From positions 124,001 to 188,000 of the forward strand of contig NZ_LIVV01000009.1 of the NCBI RefSeq assembly GCF_001905825.1: a stretch of DNA of 64,000 bases, written 5' to 3'. Numbering within the stretch: position 1 is the first letter of the stretch; every line of letters starts with the position of its first letter. Below the pieces are notes generated by a model. That model was not told the origin of the DNA. It was given only the letters and a program-made list of their open reading frames with translations, and made no database searches. This DNA comes from Streptomyces sp. CB02009 (lineage in GTDB: Bacteria; Actinomycetota; Actinomycetes; Streptomycetales; Streptomycetaceae). Of the stretch, positions 1 through 7,635 are shown piece after piece. Made by a program: the position numbers and the translations under genes.

Positions 1-272
1 GTGGCGAATGCGCGGAACCTGAACCGCGCGTCTTCGGTGGCCCCAGGGTCCTCCGGGACGATGAATCCCTGGCCCTTCACCCATCCGAGAGGCCATCGCT
101 GGCCCGCCTCGTCCACGGCCGCCTTGAAGATGGCGGCGGCCTCCTGGCCGGCCTCATCACCGTCGAACTTCTCCGACTGAGGGGCGCCTGTCCGGCCACC
201 GCCGTCGCGCCACTTCACCTGATAGCTCGTGATCTCTCCTGCGCGGTTCCTCCGCGCGTGCACGCTCGCCAT
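1..272 (-). CDS. Tyrosine recombinase (integrase), N-terminal part, runs off the left edge
   Basis: The frame is open from an ATG at 272 to the window edge, giving the first 90 residues only. The visible part looks like the N-terminal arm-binding region of integrases from Streptomyces integrative elements and actinophages: a basic start, a strand pair around SYQVKWRDGGGRTG, and WPLGWVKGQGF at residues 60-70, which resembles the WPPGW-x-GxGF signature of that family. The catalytic domain with its R-H-R-Y residues lies outside, so activity cannot be judged. The gene starts 100 bp from the CCA end of tRNA-Leu and is transcribed away from it, the usual layout when an element has integrated into the 3' end of a tRNA gene. 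No good ribosome binding site is visible. An excisionase and the element's other genes would lie to the left. Confidence 0.72.
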   Translation of the reverse strand, partial: MASVHARRNRAGEITSYQVKWRDGGGRTGAPQSEKFDGDEAGQEAAAIFKAAVDEAGQRWPLGWVKGQGFIVPEDPGATEDARFRFRAFA

Positions 273-289
273 GGCAGGACGATAGACCA

Positions 290-311
290 CCGTGTTCCCG
301 CCGTGTTCCCG
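290..311. repeat. Tandem 11-bp direct repeat between integrase start and tRNA
   Basis: The sequence CCGTGTTCCCG occurs twice back to back (290-300 and 301-311), followed by a GC-rich stretch. Its position between the integrase start and the tRNA end fits an arm-type integrase binding site or an operator for the integrase promoter. This is inferred from position only. Confidence 0.4.
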
Positions 312-371
312 CAGGGCGGGATTCGAGGGGCGGGATCACGCCGTTTACGCAGGTAGATCGCTTCTTGTAGG

Positions 372-420
372 TGGTGCCCGGAACCGGACTCGAACCGGTA
401 CGGCCCGAAGGCCAGCGAGG
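372..420. other. Candidate attachment-site core (3' half of bldA)
   Basis: Tyrosine integrases of actinobacterial elements commonly recombine within the 3' half of a tRNA gene, and the crossover restores the tRNA. Here the integrase start lies next to the CCA end, so the core should fall between the anticodon stem and 372. The exact limits cannot be set because the other element end is outside the window. Confidence 0.4.
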
Positions 421-456
421 TTTAAGCTCGCCGTGTCTGCATTCCACCATCCGGGC
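372..456 (-). tRNA. bldA: tRNA-Leu (anticodon UAA), bldA
   Basis: On the minus strand the 85-nt sequence folds as a class II tRNA. The acceptor stem is a perfect 7 bp (GCCCGGA at 450-456 with TCCGGGC at 376-382), with a discriminator A, an encoded CCA (372-374), a long variable arm and a GGTTCGAGTCC T-arm. The anticodon stem GCGAG/CTCGC encloses the loop CTTAAAC, placing the anticodon UAA at 422-424. In Streptomyces the single tRNA reading UUA is bldA, which controls translation of TTA-containing genes for aerial growth and antibiotic production. The 3' end faces an integrase gene 100 bp away, so this copy appears to be the attachment site of an integrated element. The tRNA sequence itself looks intact. 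Confidence 0.95.
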
Positions 457-831
457 GTCGCGAAGCTCCGCGTTGGCACATGAGCCTATCCGGGGCGCAT
501 CCCCCGTTCAGCGGAACATCCTCCCGATGTTGTCTTATTTTATTGACGCCTGAGGGTGTGTCAGTGCAGGTGGGGGCCGTTTCACCGAACTGTGACAGGG
601 GTCGCAGGCGCAAAGCCGCACCCCCCGGAATGACGAAAAGTCGTCGCACGTGTGTCACGTCGGCGTGAACCCGGCTCTCAGGGCCGCCGTCATACCTCAG
701 GAGGAGGACCGGACCTCCCGGTCCGACTCGAGACTGCCCCGGGAACGGGCATGTGGGCGGACGATCCGAGCACGAACGCTCGACACGATGGAGGGGTTCC
801 CGAAGAAGCCCCGCAGTGACAGGAGTCCCTC
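457..831. promoter_or_regulatory. Divergent promoter region between bldA and the ABC transporter
   Basis: No gene is visible in these 375 bases. On the minus strand a sigma-70-like promoter for bldA is possible: CTGACA at 559-564 and TAAAAT at 537-542 with a 16-bp spacer. Just downstream, AACATC-CTCCC-GATGTT (515-531) is a perfect 6-bp dyad in the predicted leader, a hairpin or an operator. An AT-rich patch (535-546) stands out from the local base composition. On the plus strand a ribosome binding site AGGAG (821-825) precedes the GTG of the ABC ATPase by 6 nt. I could not assign a convincing -10/-35 pair for that gene. Confidence 0.45.
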
Positions 832-1602
832 GTGACCACCACCCCCACCGTGTCCCGCGCCACCGCGGTGGCCGCCCGCGCCACGGATCTCTCGAAGGTC
901 TACGGACACGGCGAGACCCAGGTCGTCGCGCTCGATCACGTCACCGTGGACTTCCGCCAGGGCGAGTTCACCGCGATCATGGGCCCCTCCGGCTCCGGCA
1001 AGTCGACCCTCATGCACTGCGTCGCCGGCCTCGACTCCTTCTCCTCCGGCTCGGTCCGCATCGGCGAGACCGAGCTCTCCACCCTGAAGGACAAGCAGCT
1101 CACCCAGCTGCGCCGGGACAAGATCGGCTTCATCTTCCAGGCCTTCAACCTGCTGCCGACGCTGACGGCCCTGGAGAACATCACGCTGCCGATGGACATC
1201 GCCGGCCGCAAGCCCGACAAGCAGTGGGTCCAGCAGGTCATCGACATGCTCGGGCTCTCCGCCCGGCTCAGCCACCGCCCCACCGAGCTCTCCGGCGGCC
1301 AGCAGCAGCGCGTGGCCGTGGCCCGCGCCCTCGCCTCCCGCCCCGAGATCATCTTCGGTGACGAGCCCACCGGAAACCTCGACTCCCGCTCGGGCGCCGA
1401 GGTCCTCGGCTTCCTGCGCAACTCCGTCCGCGAGCTCGGCCAGACCGTCGTCATGGTCACCCACGACCCGGTCGCCGCCTCCTACGCGGACCGCGTGATC
1501 TTCCTCGCCGACGGCCGGATCGTCGACGAGATGCTGCACCCGACGGCGGACGGCGTGCTCGACCGCATGAAGGCCTTCGACGCCAAGGGCCGCACGAGCT
1601 GA
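832..1602 (+). CDS. ABC transporter ATP-binding protein (MacB/LolD type)
   Basis: This 256-residue ATPase energises the FtsX-type permease encoded 87 bp downstream. Walker A is GPSGSGKST near residue 50, the Q-loop region is FIFQAFNLLPTL, the signature is LSGGQQQRVAVARAL, Walker B is IIFGDEPTGNLD and the switch is THDPVAAS. The LNLLPTLTALENI pattern places it with the MacB/LolD exporters of lipids, lipoproteins or peptides rather than nutrient importers. The GTG start has AGGAG 6 nt upstream. It is closely similar over its whole length to the ATPase at 63116-63955, which lies in the opposite orientation at the other end of the window. Substrate is unknown. Confidence 0.93.
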   Translation: MTTTPTVSRATAVAARATDLSKVYGHGETQVVALDHVTVDFRQGEFTAIMGPSGSGKSTLMHCVAGLDSFSSGSVRIGETELSTLKDKQLTQLRRDKIGFIFQAFNLLPTLTALENITLPMDIAGRKPDKQWVQQVIDMLGLSARLSHRPTELSGGQQQRVAVARALASRPEIIFGDEPTGNLDSRSGAEVLGFLRNSVRELGQTVVMVTHDPVAASYADRVIFLADGRIVDEMLHPTADGVLDRMKAFDAKGRTS

Positions 1603-1689
1603 CGCCGCCGGGCCGTCCCGCCGACCAGGCAGGACACCCCCTGGCACAGCCCGCACCGACCGCCGTCCCTCCTCCTCCAGGACACACCC

Positions 1690-4221
1690 ATGTTCCGTAC
1701 CGCCCTGCGCAACGTCCTCGCGCACAAGGCGCGGCTGCTGATGACCGTCCTCGCCGTGATGCTCGGCGTGGCCTTCGTCTCCGGCACCCTCGTCTTCACC
1801 GACACCCTCGGCCAGGCCTTCCGTAACCAGTCGGCCAAGAGCTACGACGACGTCGCCGTCGCCGTCGAGATGTACCCGTCCGCCGAGGACGCCCGGAAGA
1901 CCCCCGGCCTCTCCCAGCAGGACGTCGACAAGGTCGCGAAGCTCGACGGGGTCGCCTCCGTCACGCCCCGCGTCGACGGCTTCGCCGGCGTGCCCGACAA
2001 GAACGGCAAGCTGATCGGCGTCGGCTGGTCCAACAAGGGCACCAACTTCGCCCCCGGCAAGGACGGCAAGGACCGCGCGTACGCCTTCACCTCCGGGAAC
2101 GGCCCTGCCTCGGCCGGCCAGATCGCGCTCGACAAGGACACCGCCGACAAGGGCGGCTACAAGGTCGGCGACACCGTCCGCGTCGCGACGACCGGCCCGG
2201 TGAAGGAGTACGAGCTCTCCGGCGTCTTCACCACCGAGGACGGCGCCGTCAACGCCGGCGGCAGCCTCGTCGTCTTCGACACCGCCGTCGCCCAGAAGCT
2301 CTACCTCAAGCCCGGCTACTACCGAGACCTGGCCGTCAGCGCCACGCCCGGCACGAACGACGAGAAGCTCCTCGACGAGGTCCTGAAGGTCGTCCCGAAG
2401 GCGGCCACCGCCCAGACCGGCGAGGCCCTCGCCGAGCAGCAGGCCAAGGACATCGAGGCCGGCCTCGGCGCCCTCAACCAGGTCCTCCTCGGCTTCGCGG
2501 GCATCGCGCTCTTCGTCGGGATCTTCCTGATCTCCAACACCTTCACCATGCTGGTCGCCCAGCGCACCAAGGAACTGGCGCTGATGCGCGCCGTCGGCGC
2601 CTCGCGCAAGCAGATCACCCGCTCCGTCCTCGCCGAGGCCGGCCTGGTCGGCCTGCTCGCCTCCGCCGTCGGCTACGTCCTCGGCATCGGCCTCGCCGTC
2701 TCGCTCCGCTCGGCCATGAGCGCCTTCGAGATGAAGGTCCCCGGCGGCGGTCTCGTGCTCACCGCCACCCCGGCCGTCAGCGCCTTCGCCGTCGGCGTCC
2801 TGATCACGATGCTCGCCGCCTGGCTGCCCGGCCGCCGCGCCGCGAAGATCCCGCCGGTCGCCGCCATGAGCAGCGTCCACGCCACCGCGAGCACCAAGTC
2901 GCTCGTCGTGCGCAACTCCATCGGCGCCGCGTTCGCCGCGCTCGGCGCGGTCCTGATCGTGCTCGGCGCCGGCCAGGGCGGCGACGAGGGCCGCATGCTC
3001 ATCGCGGGCGGCGCCTTCCTCGCCCTCATCGGCGTGATCGTGCTGATCCCGTTCCTGTCCCGGCCCGTGATCGCCGTGATCCGCCCCGTCTTCGTCAACC
3101 TCTTCGGGGTCTCCGGCAAGCTCGCCGGCCTGAACGCGGTCCGCAACCCGCGCCGCACCGGCGCCACCGCCTCCGCGCTCGCCATCGGCCTGACGCTCGT
3201 CACCGGTCTCTCGGTGCTCGGCGCCACGGTCGGCACGGCCCTCGACAAGGCCACCACGGACCAGATCAAGGCCGACTACATGGTCACCATGGCCAGCGGC
3301 AACAGCCTGAGCCCCGAGGCCCTGACCGCCCTGGAGAAGGCACCGGGCGTCACCGCGATCTCCCCGCAGCAGGCGGGCGCCCTGGAGATCAAGGGCGACT
3401 ACGTCTCGGCCTCCGGCGTCACCCCCGGCGACATCGGCAAGGTCCTCAACCTCACCGTCGTGAAGGGCTCGCTGTCCGCCCTCGACAAGGGCGCCATCGC
3501 CGTCGACGAGAAGACCGCCGCCAAGCGCGGCCTCAAGGTCGGCGACACCGTCCCCGTCGAGTACCTCGACAAGCAGAAGGCCACGCTGAAGGTCGGCGCG
3601 GTCTTCGAGCCCAGCGAGTTCGTCTCCCCGGTCCTGATCGACCACAAGCTGGTCACCGCGCACGAGGAGCGCGCGGAGATCCGTCAGATCTTCGTCTCGA
3701 CCGAGGGCGGCGCGAGCGCGGCCAACGAGCGGGCCCTGGCGAAGGCCATGGGCGACAACCCCGACATCACGGTGATGGACCACAAGGGCATCCGCGACTC
3801 CTTCGGCGGCCCGATCAACCTGATGCTCAACATCATGTACGGCCTGCTCGGCATGGCTCTGATCATCGCGGTCCTCGGCGTCGTCAACACCCTCGCGATG
3901 TCCGTCTTCGAGCGCCAGCAGGAGATCGGCATGCTGCGGGCGATCGGTCTCGACCGGCGCCGGGTGAAGCGGATGGTCCGTCTGGAGGCCGTGGTCATCT
4001 CGGTGTTCGGCGCGGTCGTCGGCATCGGCCTCGGCTCGTTCCTCGGCTGGGCGATCGGCGAGACGATCAGGGAGCAGATCCCGGGCTACGCCCTGGTCCT
4101 GCCCTGGGACCGGATCGGGATCTTCCTGGTCCTGGCCGCCCTGGTCGGCGTCCTCGCCTCCCTGTGGCCGGCCCGCAGCGCGGCCAGGCTGAACATGCTC
4201 GCCGCCATCAAGGCCGAGTAG
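1690..4221 (+). CDS. ABC transporter permease, FtsX family (two FtsX domains)
   Basis: This 843-residue membrane protein is the partner of the ATPase just upstream. It has an N-terminal membrane segment (about residues 15-37), a large extracytoplasmic domain, a first FtsX-like four-helix block (about 260-385), a central membrane pair (about 412-455), a second N-terminal-type segment around 495, another extracytoplasmic domain and a C-terminal FtsX block (about 715-840). The motif ELALMRAVGASRKQ and its later copy EIGMLRAIGLDRRR are typical of both FtsX halves. The layout is that of large actinobacterial exporters of the MacB/FtsX superfamily. The permease at 60549-63119 is a full-length paralogue. 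The exported substrate cannot be told from sequence. Confidence 0.92.
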   Translation: MFRTALRNVLAHKARLLMTVLAVMLGVAFVSGTLVFTDTLGQAFRNQSAKSYDDVAVAVEMYPSAEDARKTPGLSQQDVDKVAKLDGVASVTPRVDGFAGVPDKNGKLIGVGWSNKGTNFAPGKDGKDRAYAFTSGNGPASAGQIALDKDTADKGGYKVGDTVRVATTGPVKEYELSGVFTTEDGAVNAGGSLVVFDTAVAQKLYLKPGYYRDLAVSATPGTNDEKLLDEVLKVVPKAATAQTGEALAEQQAKDIEAGLGALNQVLLGFAGIALFVGIFLISNTFTMLVAQRTKELALMRAVGASRKQITRSVLAEAGLVGLLASAVGYVLGIGLAVSLRSAMSAFEMKVPGGGLVLTATPAVSAFAVGVLITMLAAWLPGRRAAKIPPVAAMSSVHATASTKSLVVRNSIGAAFAALGAVLIVLGAGQGGDEGRMLIAGGAFLALIGVIVLIPFLSRPVIAVIRPVFVNLFGVSGKLAGLNAVRNPRRTGATASALAIGLTLVTGLSVLGATVGTALDKATTDQIKADYMVTMASGNSLSPEALTALEKAPGVTAISPQQAGALEIKGDYVSASGVTPGDIGKVLNLTVVKGSLSALDKGAIAVDEKTAAKRGLKVGDTVPVEYLDKQKATLKVGAVFEPSEFVSPVLIDHKLVTAHEERAEIRQIFVSTEGGASAANERALAKAMGDNPDITVMDHKGIRDSFGGPINLMLNIMYGLLGMALIIAVLGVVNTLAMSVFERQQEIGMLRAIGLDRRRVKRMVRLEAVVISVFGAVVGIGLGSFLGWAIGETIREQIPGYALVLPWDRIGIFLVLAALVGVLASLWPARSAARLNMLAAIKAE

Positions 4222-4243
4222 CCCGGCGGCGCGAGCCCCGGCA

Positions 4244-4280
4244 CGAAGGGCCGGTCCCCCACCCGGGGGCCGGCCCTTCG
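4244..4280. terminator. Bidirectional hairpin terminator between permease and cfa
   Basis: CGAAGGGCCGGTCCCC (from 4244) pairs with GGGGGCCGGCCCTTCG (4265-4280), a 16-bp stem with one G-U pair and a very short loop. It lies between two convergent genes, so it probably stops transcription from both sides. Confidence 0.75.
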
Positions 4281-4288
4281 GCGTACCT

Positions 4289-4340
4289 CAGGCCTTCCTG
4301 CCAGGCCTTCCTGTCAGGCCGGCCTGTCAGGCCTTCTCGT
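4289..4340. repeat. Four tandem 13-bp repeats over the cfa stop codon
   Basis: Units CAGGCCTTCCTGC/T are repeated four times at 4289, 4302, 4315 and 4328, with one or a few changes in the last two. The cfa stop codon (4327-4329) lies at the junction of units three and four, so the repeat has grown at the gene's 3' end. Confidence 0.7.
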
Positions 4341-5634
4341 TCCAGACGCGCGGCCGCAGCGCCGTGCCGCTCCTCCCCGACACCGGGGTCCGCACGGCGA
4401 GGAACTGGTTCACGCCGATCCGGTTGCGCTCGAAGGAGACGGCGGAGGCCGCCATGTACAGCCGCCAGATCCTCGCCCGGCCCGGCGAGGTGAGCCGGAC
4501 CGCCCGGTCCCACTCGCGCTCCAGGTTGGCCACCCAGCGGCGCAGGGTGAGGGCGTAGTGCTCGCGGATCGCCTCCACGTCCCTGACCTCGAAGCCGGCG
4601 TCCTCCAGGGTGCTCAGCGTGCGGCCCATGGGGGCGAGTTCGCCGTCGGGGAAGACGTACGCGTCGATGAAGGCGTCGATCTCGTACGCCCCCTCGTCGG
4701 GCTCGGGGCGCCGCGAGATCTGGTGGTTGAGGAGCCGCCCGCCGGGCTTGAGGAGCCCGTACAGGATGTCGGCGTACTCCCGGTACCGGACGGCGCCGAC
4801 GTGCTCGGCCATGCCGATGGAGGAGATCGCGTCGTACGGGCCGTCCGTGACGTCCCGGTAGTCCTGGACGCGGATCTCGACCAGGTCGGTCAGGCCCTCC
4901 TCGGCGATGCGCTTGCGGGCGTACGCCGCCTGCTCGCGGGAGAGGGTGATGCCGACGACCCTGGCCCCGTACTCCCGGGCGGCGTGGAGGGCCATGGAGC
5001 CCCATCCGCAGCCCACGTCGAGGAGCCGGTCGCCCTCCTTCAGGTTCAGCTTCCGGGCGATCAGGTCCAGCTTGTCGCGCTGGGCGTCCTCCAGGGTCGC
5101 GTCGGGGCCGTCGGAGGCCCAGTACGCGCACGAGTAGACCATCGACGGGCCGAGGACCAGCTCGTAGAAGTCGTTGCCGACGTCGTAGTGGTGACTGATC
5201 GCCTGCTTGTCGCGGCGCCGGGTGTGCCGGCCGCCGCTGCGGCCGCGGATCTCCTCGGCGGGCGGCTGCGGAGGCAGCGGCGGACCGGCCAGTTTCAGCA
5301 GGGCGCGGGCGGCGGCGCGCAGCTTCGGGTCGCGCGCGGAGGCGAGCAGCCCCCTGGTGTCCCCGTCCCGCTCCCAGAGAATGCCCGAGAGCGCGTCGAG
5401 CAGCGCGTACAGGTCTCCCTCGACGTCCAGGTCCCCGGCCACCCAGGCGCGGGCCAGGCCCAGTTCGCCGGGCTTCCAGATCATCCTCCGCAGAGCGCGG
5501 CGGTCGCGGACGATCAGGACGGGGCCGCCCACCGGCCCGGCCTCACTGCCGTCCCAGGCTCGCAGCCGGACCGGGAGCGGTTCGCCCAGCAGCTCCTCGG
5601 CGAGAGTCGTCAGCCGCGACGCGGCGTCGGCCAT
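4327..5634 (-). CDS. Cyclopropane-fatty-acyl-phospholipid synthase family methyltransferase
   Basis: The product uses S-adenosylmethionine to add a methylene or methyl group across double bonds of acyl chains in membrane phospholipids. An N-terminal lipid-binding domain (about residues 1-140) is followed by a Rossmann methyltransferase domain with the SAM motif LLDVGCGWGSMALHAA, the conserved YSCAYW stretch before it, and HYDVGNDFYELVLG, all typical of Cfa/CmaA enzymes. I place the start at the ATG at 5634 because GGAGG lies about 7 nt upstream; a GTG three codons earlier is too close to it. The length of 435 residues is normal for the family. The next gene upstream, ndh, is in the same orientation but separated by a terminator-like hairpin, so cfa probably has its own promoter. 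Confidence 0.9.
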   Translation of the reverse strand: MADAASRLTTLAEELLGEPLPVRLRAWDGSEAGPVGGPVLIVRDRRALRRMIWKPGELGLARAWVAGDLDVEGDLYALLDALSGILWERDGDTRGLLASARDPKLRAAARALLKLAGPPLPPQPPAEEIRGRSGGRHTRRRDKQAISHHYDVGNDFYELVLGPSMVYSCAYWASDGPDATLEDAQRDKLDLIARKLNLKEGDRLLDVGCGWGSMALHAAREYGARVVGITLSREQAAYARKRIAEEGLTDLVEIRVQDYRDVTDGPYDAISSIGMAEHVGAVRYREYADILYGLLKPGGRLLNHQISRRPEPDEGAYEIDAFIDAYVFPDGELAPMGRTLSTLEDAGFEVRDVEAIREHYALTLRRWVANLEREWDRAVRLTSPGRARIWRLYMAASAVSFERNRIGVNQFLAVRTPVSGRSGTALRPRVWNEKA

Positions 5635-5742
5635 GGTGCACACCTCCGTGATCTCGTGCCCCAGAAATGCTCGTCACCAAGGGAACACCGTCCGTAGGTG
5701 TTTGCAGTCCCGGCACAGCGCAATCAGTCGGCAAAACACGCG

Positions 5743-5780
5743 AAGGGCCGTCCGCACCACGGATGGCGGACGGCCCTTTT
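5743..5780 (-). terminator. Hairpin after ndh
   Basis: AAGGGCCGTCCGC (5743-5755) and GCGGACGGCCCTT (5766-5778) form a perfect 13-bp stem with a 10-nt loop, between the ndh stop and the cfa start. On the plus strand it is followed by a short T-run. On the minus strand the U-tract is weak, as is common in Streptomyces. Confidence 0.7.
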
Positions 5781-5789
5781 ACGGCCTTG

Positions 5790-5872
5790 CGTGTACTGCT
5801 GGTACTGCTGGTGCTACGTGTGCTGCTGGTACTACGTGTACTGCCGGTACCGCGTGTGCTGCCGGTACCGCG
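5790..5872. repeat. Degenerate 18-bp repeats (CGTGTRCTGCYGGTAC) after ndh
   Basis: Four copies of CGTGT-A/G-CTGC-T/C-GGTAC start at 5790, 5817, 5835 and 5853, the last three at an exact 18-bp period. They lie just beyond the ndh stop codon (5886). No protein or RNA role is evident. Confidence 0.6.
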
Positions 5873-5885
5873 GACCCTGCTCGGG

Positions 5886-7265
5886 TCAGGAGGCCTTGGC
5901 CTTCTCCTGCGCCGGGGCGGCCGGCGCGGGGGCGGGCTTGGCGGCCTCGTAGAACTCCTCGCGCGGCGTCTCCATGGCGCCCAGGGAGACGACCTCGCGC
6001 TTGAGGAACATCGCGAGGGTCCAGTCGGCGAAGACGCGGATCTTGCGGTTCCAGGTCGGCATCGCCATGCCGTGGTAGCCACGGTGCATGTACCAGGCGA
6101 GACGGCCCTTGAGCTTGATCTTCACCTTGCCCATGACGATCATCGCGACGCCCTTGTGCAGGCCGAGACCCGCCACCGCGCCCTTGTTGGCGTGGCTGTA
6201 CTCCTTCTGCGGGAAGCCGCGCATGCCGGCCACCACGTTGTCGCCGAGGACCTTGGCCTGGCGCAGGGCGTGCTGGGCGTTCGGCGGGCACCAGGCGTTC
6301 GGGTTGCCCGCCTTGCGGCCGACCATGTCCGGGACCTGGGCGTTGTCGCCCGCGGCCCAGGCGTAGTCGAGGCCGTTGATCTGGAGCTTCTCGTTGCAGT
6401 CCACGTGGCCGCGGGGGCCGAGCGGCAGACCGAAGCGGGAGAGCGCCGGGTTCGGCTTCACGCCGGCGGTCCACACGATCGTGTTGGAGTCGACCTCGAG
6501 GCCGTTCTTCAGCACGACGTGGCCGTCGACGCAGGAGTCCATGGAGGTCTCGAGGTAGATCTCGATCCCGCGGCTCTCCAGGTGCTCCTTGCCGTACTGG
6601 CCGAGCTTGGGGCCCACCTCGGGGAGGATCTTGTCGGCCGCGTCGACCAGGACGAAGCGCATGTCCTCGCGCGACACGTTCTGGTAGTACTTCGCGGCGT
6701 CCCTGGCCAGGTCCTCGACCTCGCCGATGGTCTCCGCGCCGGCGAAGCCGCCGCCCACGAAGACGAAGGTCAGCGCCTTGCGGCGGACCTCCTCGTCGGT
6801 GGTCGAGTCGGCCTTGTCGAGCTGCTCGAGGACGTGGTTGCGCAGGCCGATGGCCTCCTCGATGCCCTTCATGCCGATGCCCTGCTCGGCGAGGCCGGGG
6901 ATCGGGAAGGTACGGGAGACGGCGCCCATCGCGATGACGAGGTAGTCGAAAGGCAGCTCGTACGCCTCGCCGACGAGCGGCGCGATCGTGGCGACCTTGC
7001 GGTCCTGGTCGATGGTGGTGACCCGGCCGGTGAGCACCTCGGCTCCGCGCACGACGCGTCGCAGCGGGACGACGACGTGGCGCGGCGAGATGCTGCCGGC
7101 GGCGGCTTCGGGGAGGAAGGGCTGGTAGGTCATGTACGACCGCGGGTCGACGACCGTGACGGTCGCCTCCGCGTAGCGCATCTTCTTGAGGATGCGCCGA
7201 GCTGCGTACAGGCCTACGTACCCGCCGCCTACTACGAGGATCCTGGGACGCTCCGTGGTGCTCAT
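5886..7265 (-). CDS. ndh: Type II NADH dehydrogenase (NDH-2)
   Basis: This single-subunit flavoenzyme passes electrons from NADH to menaquinone at the inner face of the membrane without pumping protons. The FAD-binding fold opens with ILVVGGGYVGLYAAR near residue 10, and the NADH-binding fold carries FVGGGFAGAETIGEVEDL in mid-protein. The stretch AWAAGDNAQVPD is the second FAD contact, and the C-terminal third (about 370-440) supplies the amphipathic membrane anchor. Length is 459 residues. The start ATG at 7265 precedes the conserved STTERPRILVVGGG; a longer reading to 7367 has no family support. The upstream gap contains several GTGAAC/GTTCAC dyads suggesting redox-responsive control. Confidence 0.92.
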   Translation of the reverse strand: MSTTERPRILVVGGGYVGLYAARRILKKMRYAEATVTVVDPRSYMTYQPFLPEAAAGSISPRHVVVPLRRVVRGAEVLTGRVTTIDQDRKVATIAPLVGEAYELPFDYLVIAMGAVSRTFPIPGLAEQGIGMKGIEEAIGLRNHVLEQLDKADSTTDEEVRRKALTFVFVGGGFAGAETIGEVEDLARDAAKYYQNVSREDMRFVLVDAADKILPEVGPKLGQYGKEHLESRGIEIYLETSMDSCVDGHVVLKNGLEVDSNTIVWTAGVKPNPALSRFGLPLGPRGHVDCNEKLQINGLDYAWAAGDNAQVPDMVGRKAGNPNAWCPPNAQHALRQAKVLGDNVVAGMRGFPQKEYSHANKGAVAGLGLHKGVAMIVMGKVKIKLKGRLAWYMHRGYHGMAMPTWNRKIRVFADWTLAMFLKREVVSLGAMETPREEFYEAAKPAPAPAAPAQEKAKAS

Positions 7266-7635
7266 GAGATCGAGTATCCACCCCTCCTGAGGGGGGTGCT
7301 CGTGCGCCCCTTCACAAGGTCTCTGGACACCTCTGCTACACTCCGCCGCCCACGTGATCCATGTCATGGTGCTGCAAAGGAACCGGAGTGCCGGGGTGAA
7401 CGTTGTTCACCCCTTGTGAACTGGCCCGGAGAGCCCCCGTTAACGCTGAACCGGGACCCCCGTTCACACGATGGAAACATCGAGCGAATCGACCCCCGCA
7501 CCTGCGAAAGGGCCCTGAGGCGCCACCCGAAGGGCCCAAAGACCCCCCTCGGACGCCATCAGGGCCCTTTTCCTTGTGAAGAACTTCACGAACTTTCCGG
7601 CCGGCACCCCTCCGGGGGGCGTCGATAGGTGCCCA
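7266..7635. promoter_or_regulatory. ndh upstream region with GTGAAC/GTTCAC dyads
   Basis: These 370 bases contain no gene. They hold a perfect dyad GGGTGAAC-GTT-GTTCACCC (7394-7412), single half sites TTGTGAAC (7414-7421) and GTTCACAC (near 7461), and a 14-bp palindrome GTGAAG-AA-CTTCAC inside TGTGAAGAACTTCACG (7575-7590). The last resembles the Rex operator TGTGAACGCGTTCACA. Rex represses respiratory genes at high NADH, so ndh would be a fitting target. The first dyad has a 3-nt spacer, one more than a Rex site. Regulator identity is inference. Confidence 0.45.
7507..7571 (-). terminator. Long hairpin after ppx
   Basis: AAAGGGCCCTGA (7507-7518) and TCAGGGCCCTTT (7559-7570) are perfect inverted copies that close a large GC-rich loop containing further pairing. 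It lies beyond the ppx stop (7636) in the direction of transcription. Confidence 0.55.

Noticed and set aside
697-3783. A 1,028-codon open frame on the minus strand opposite the ABC genes
   Set aside because: Same reason: low-complexity Gly/Asp/Arg translation antisense to well-conserved ABC proteins.
7394-7412. GGGTGAAC-GTT-GTTCACCC as a Rex operator
   Set aside because: The spacer is 3 nt rather than 2, so the symmetry does not match the Rex consensus; I rest the Rex suggestion on the 7575-7590 site instead.
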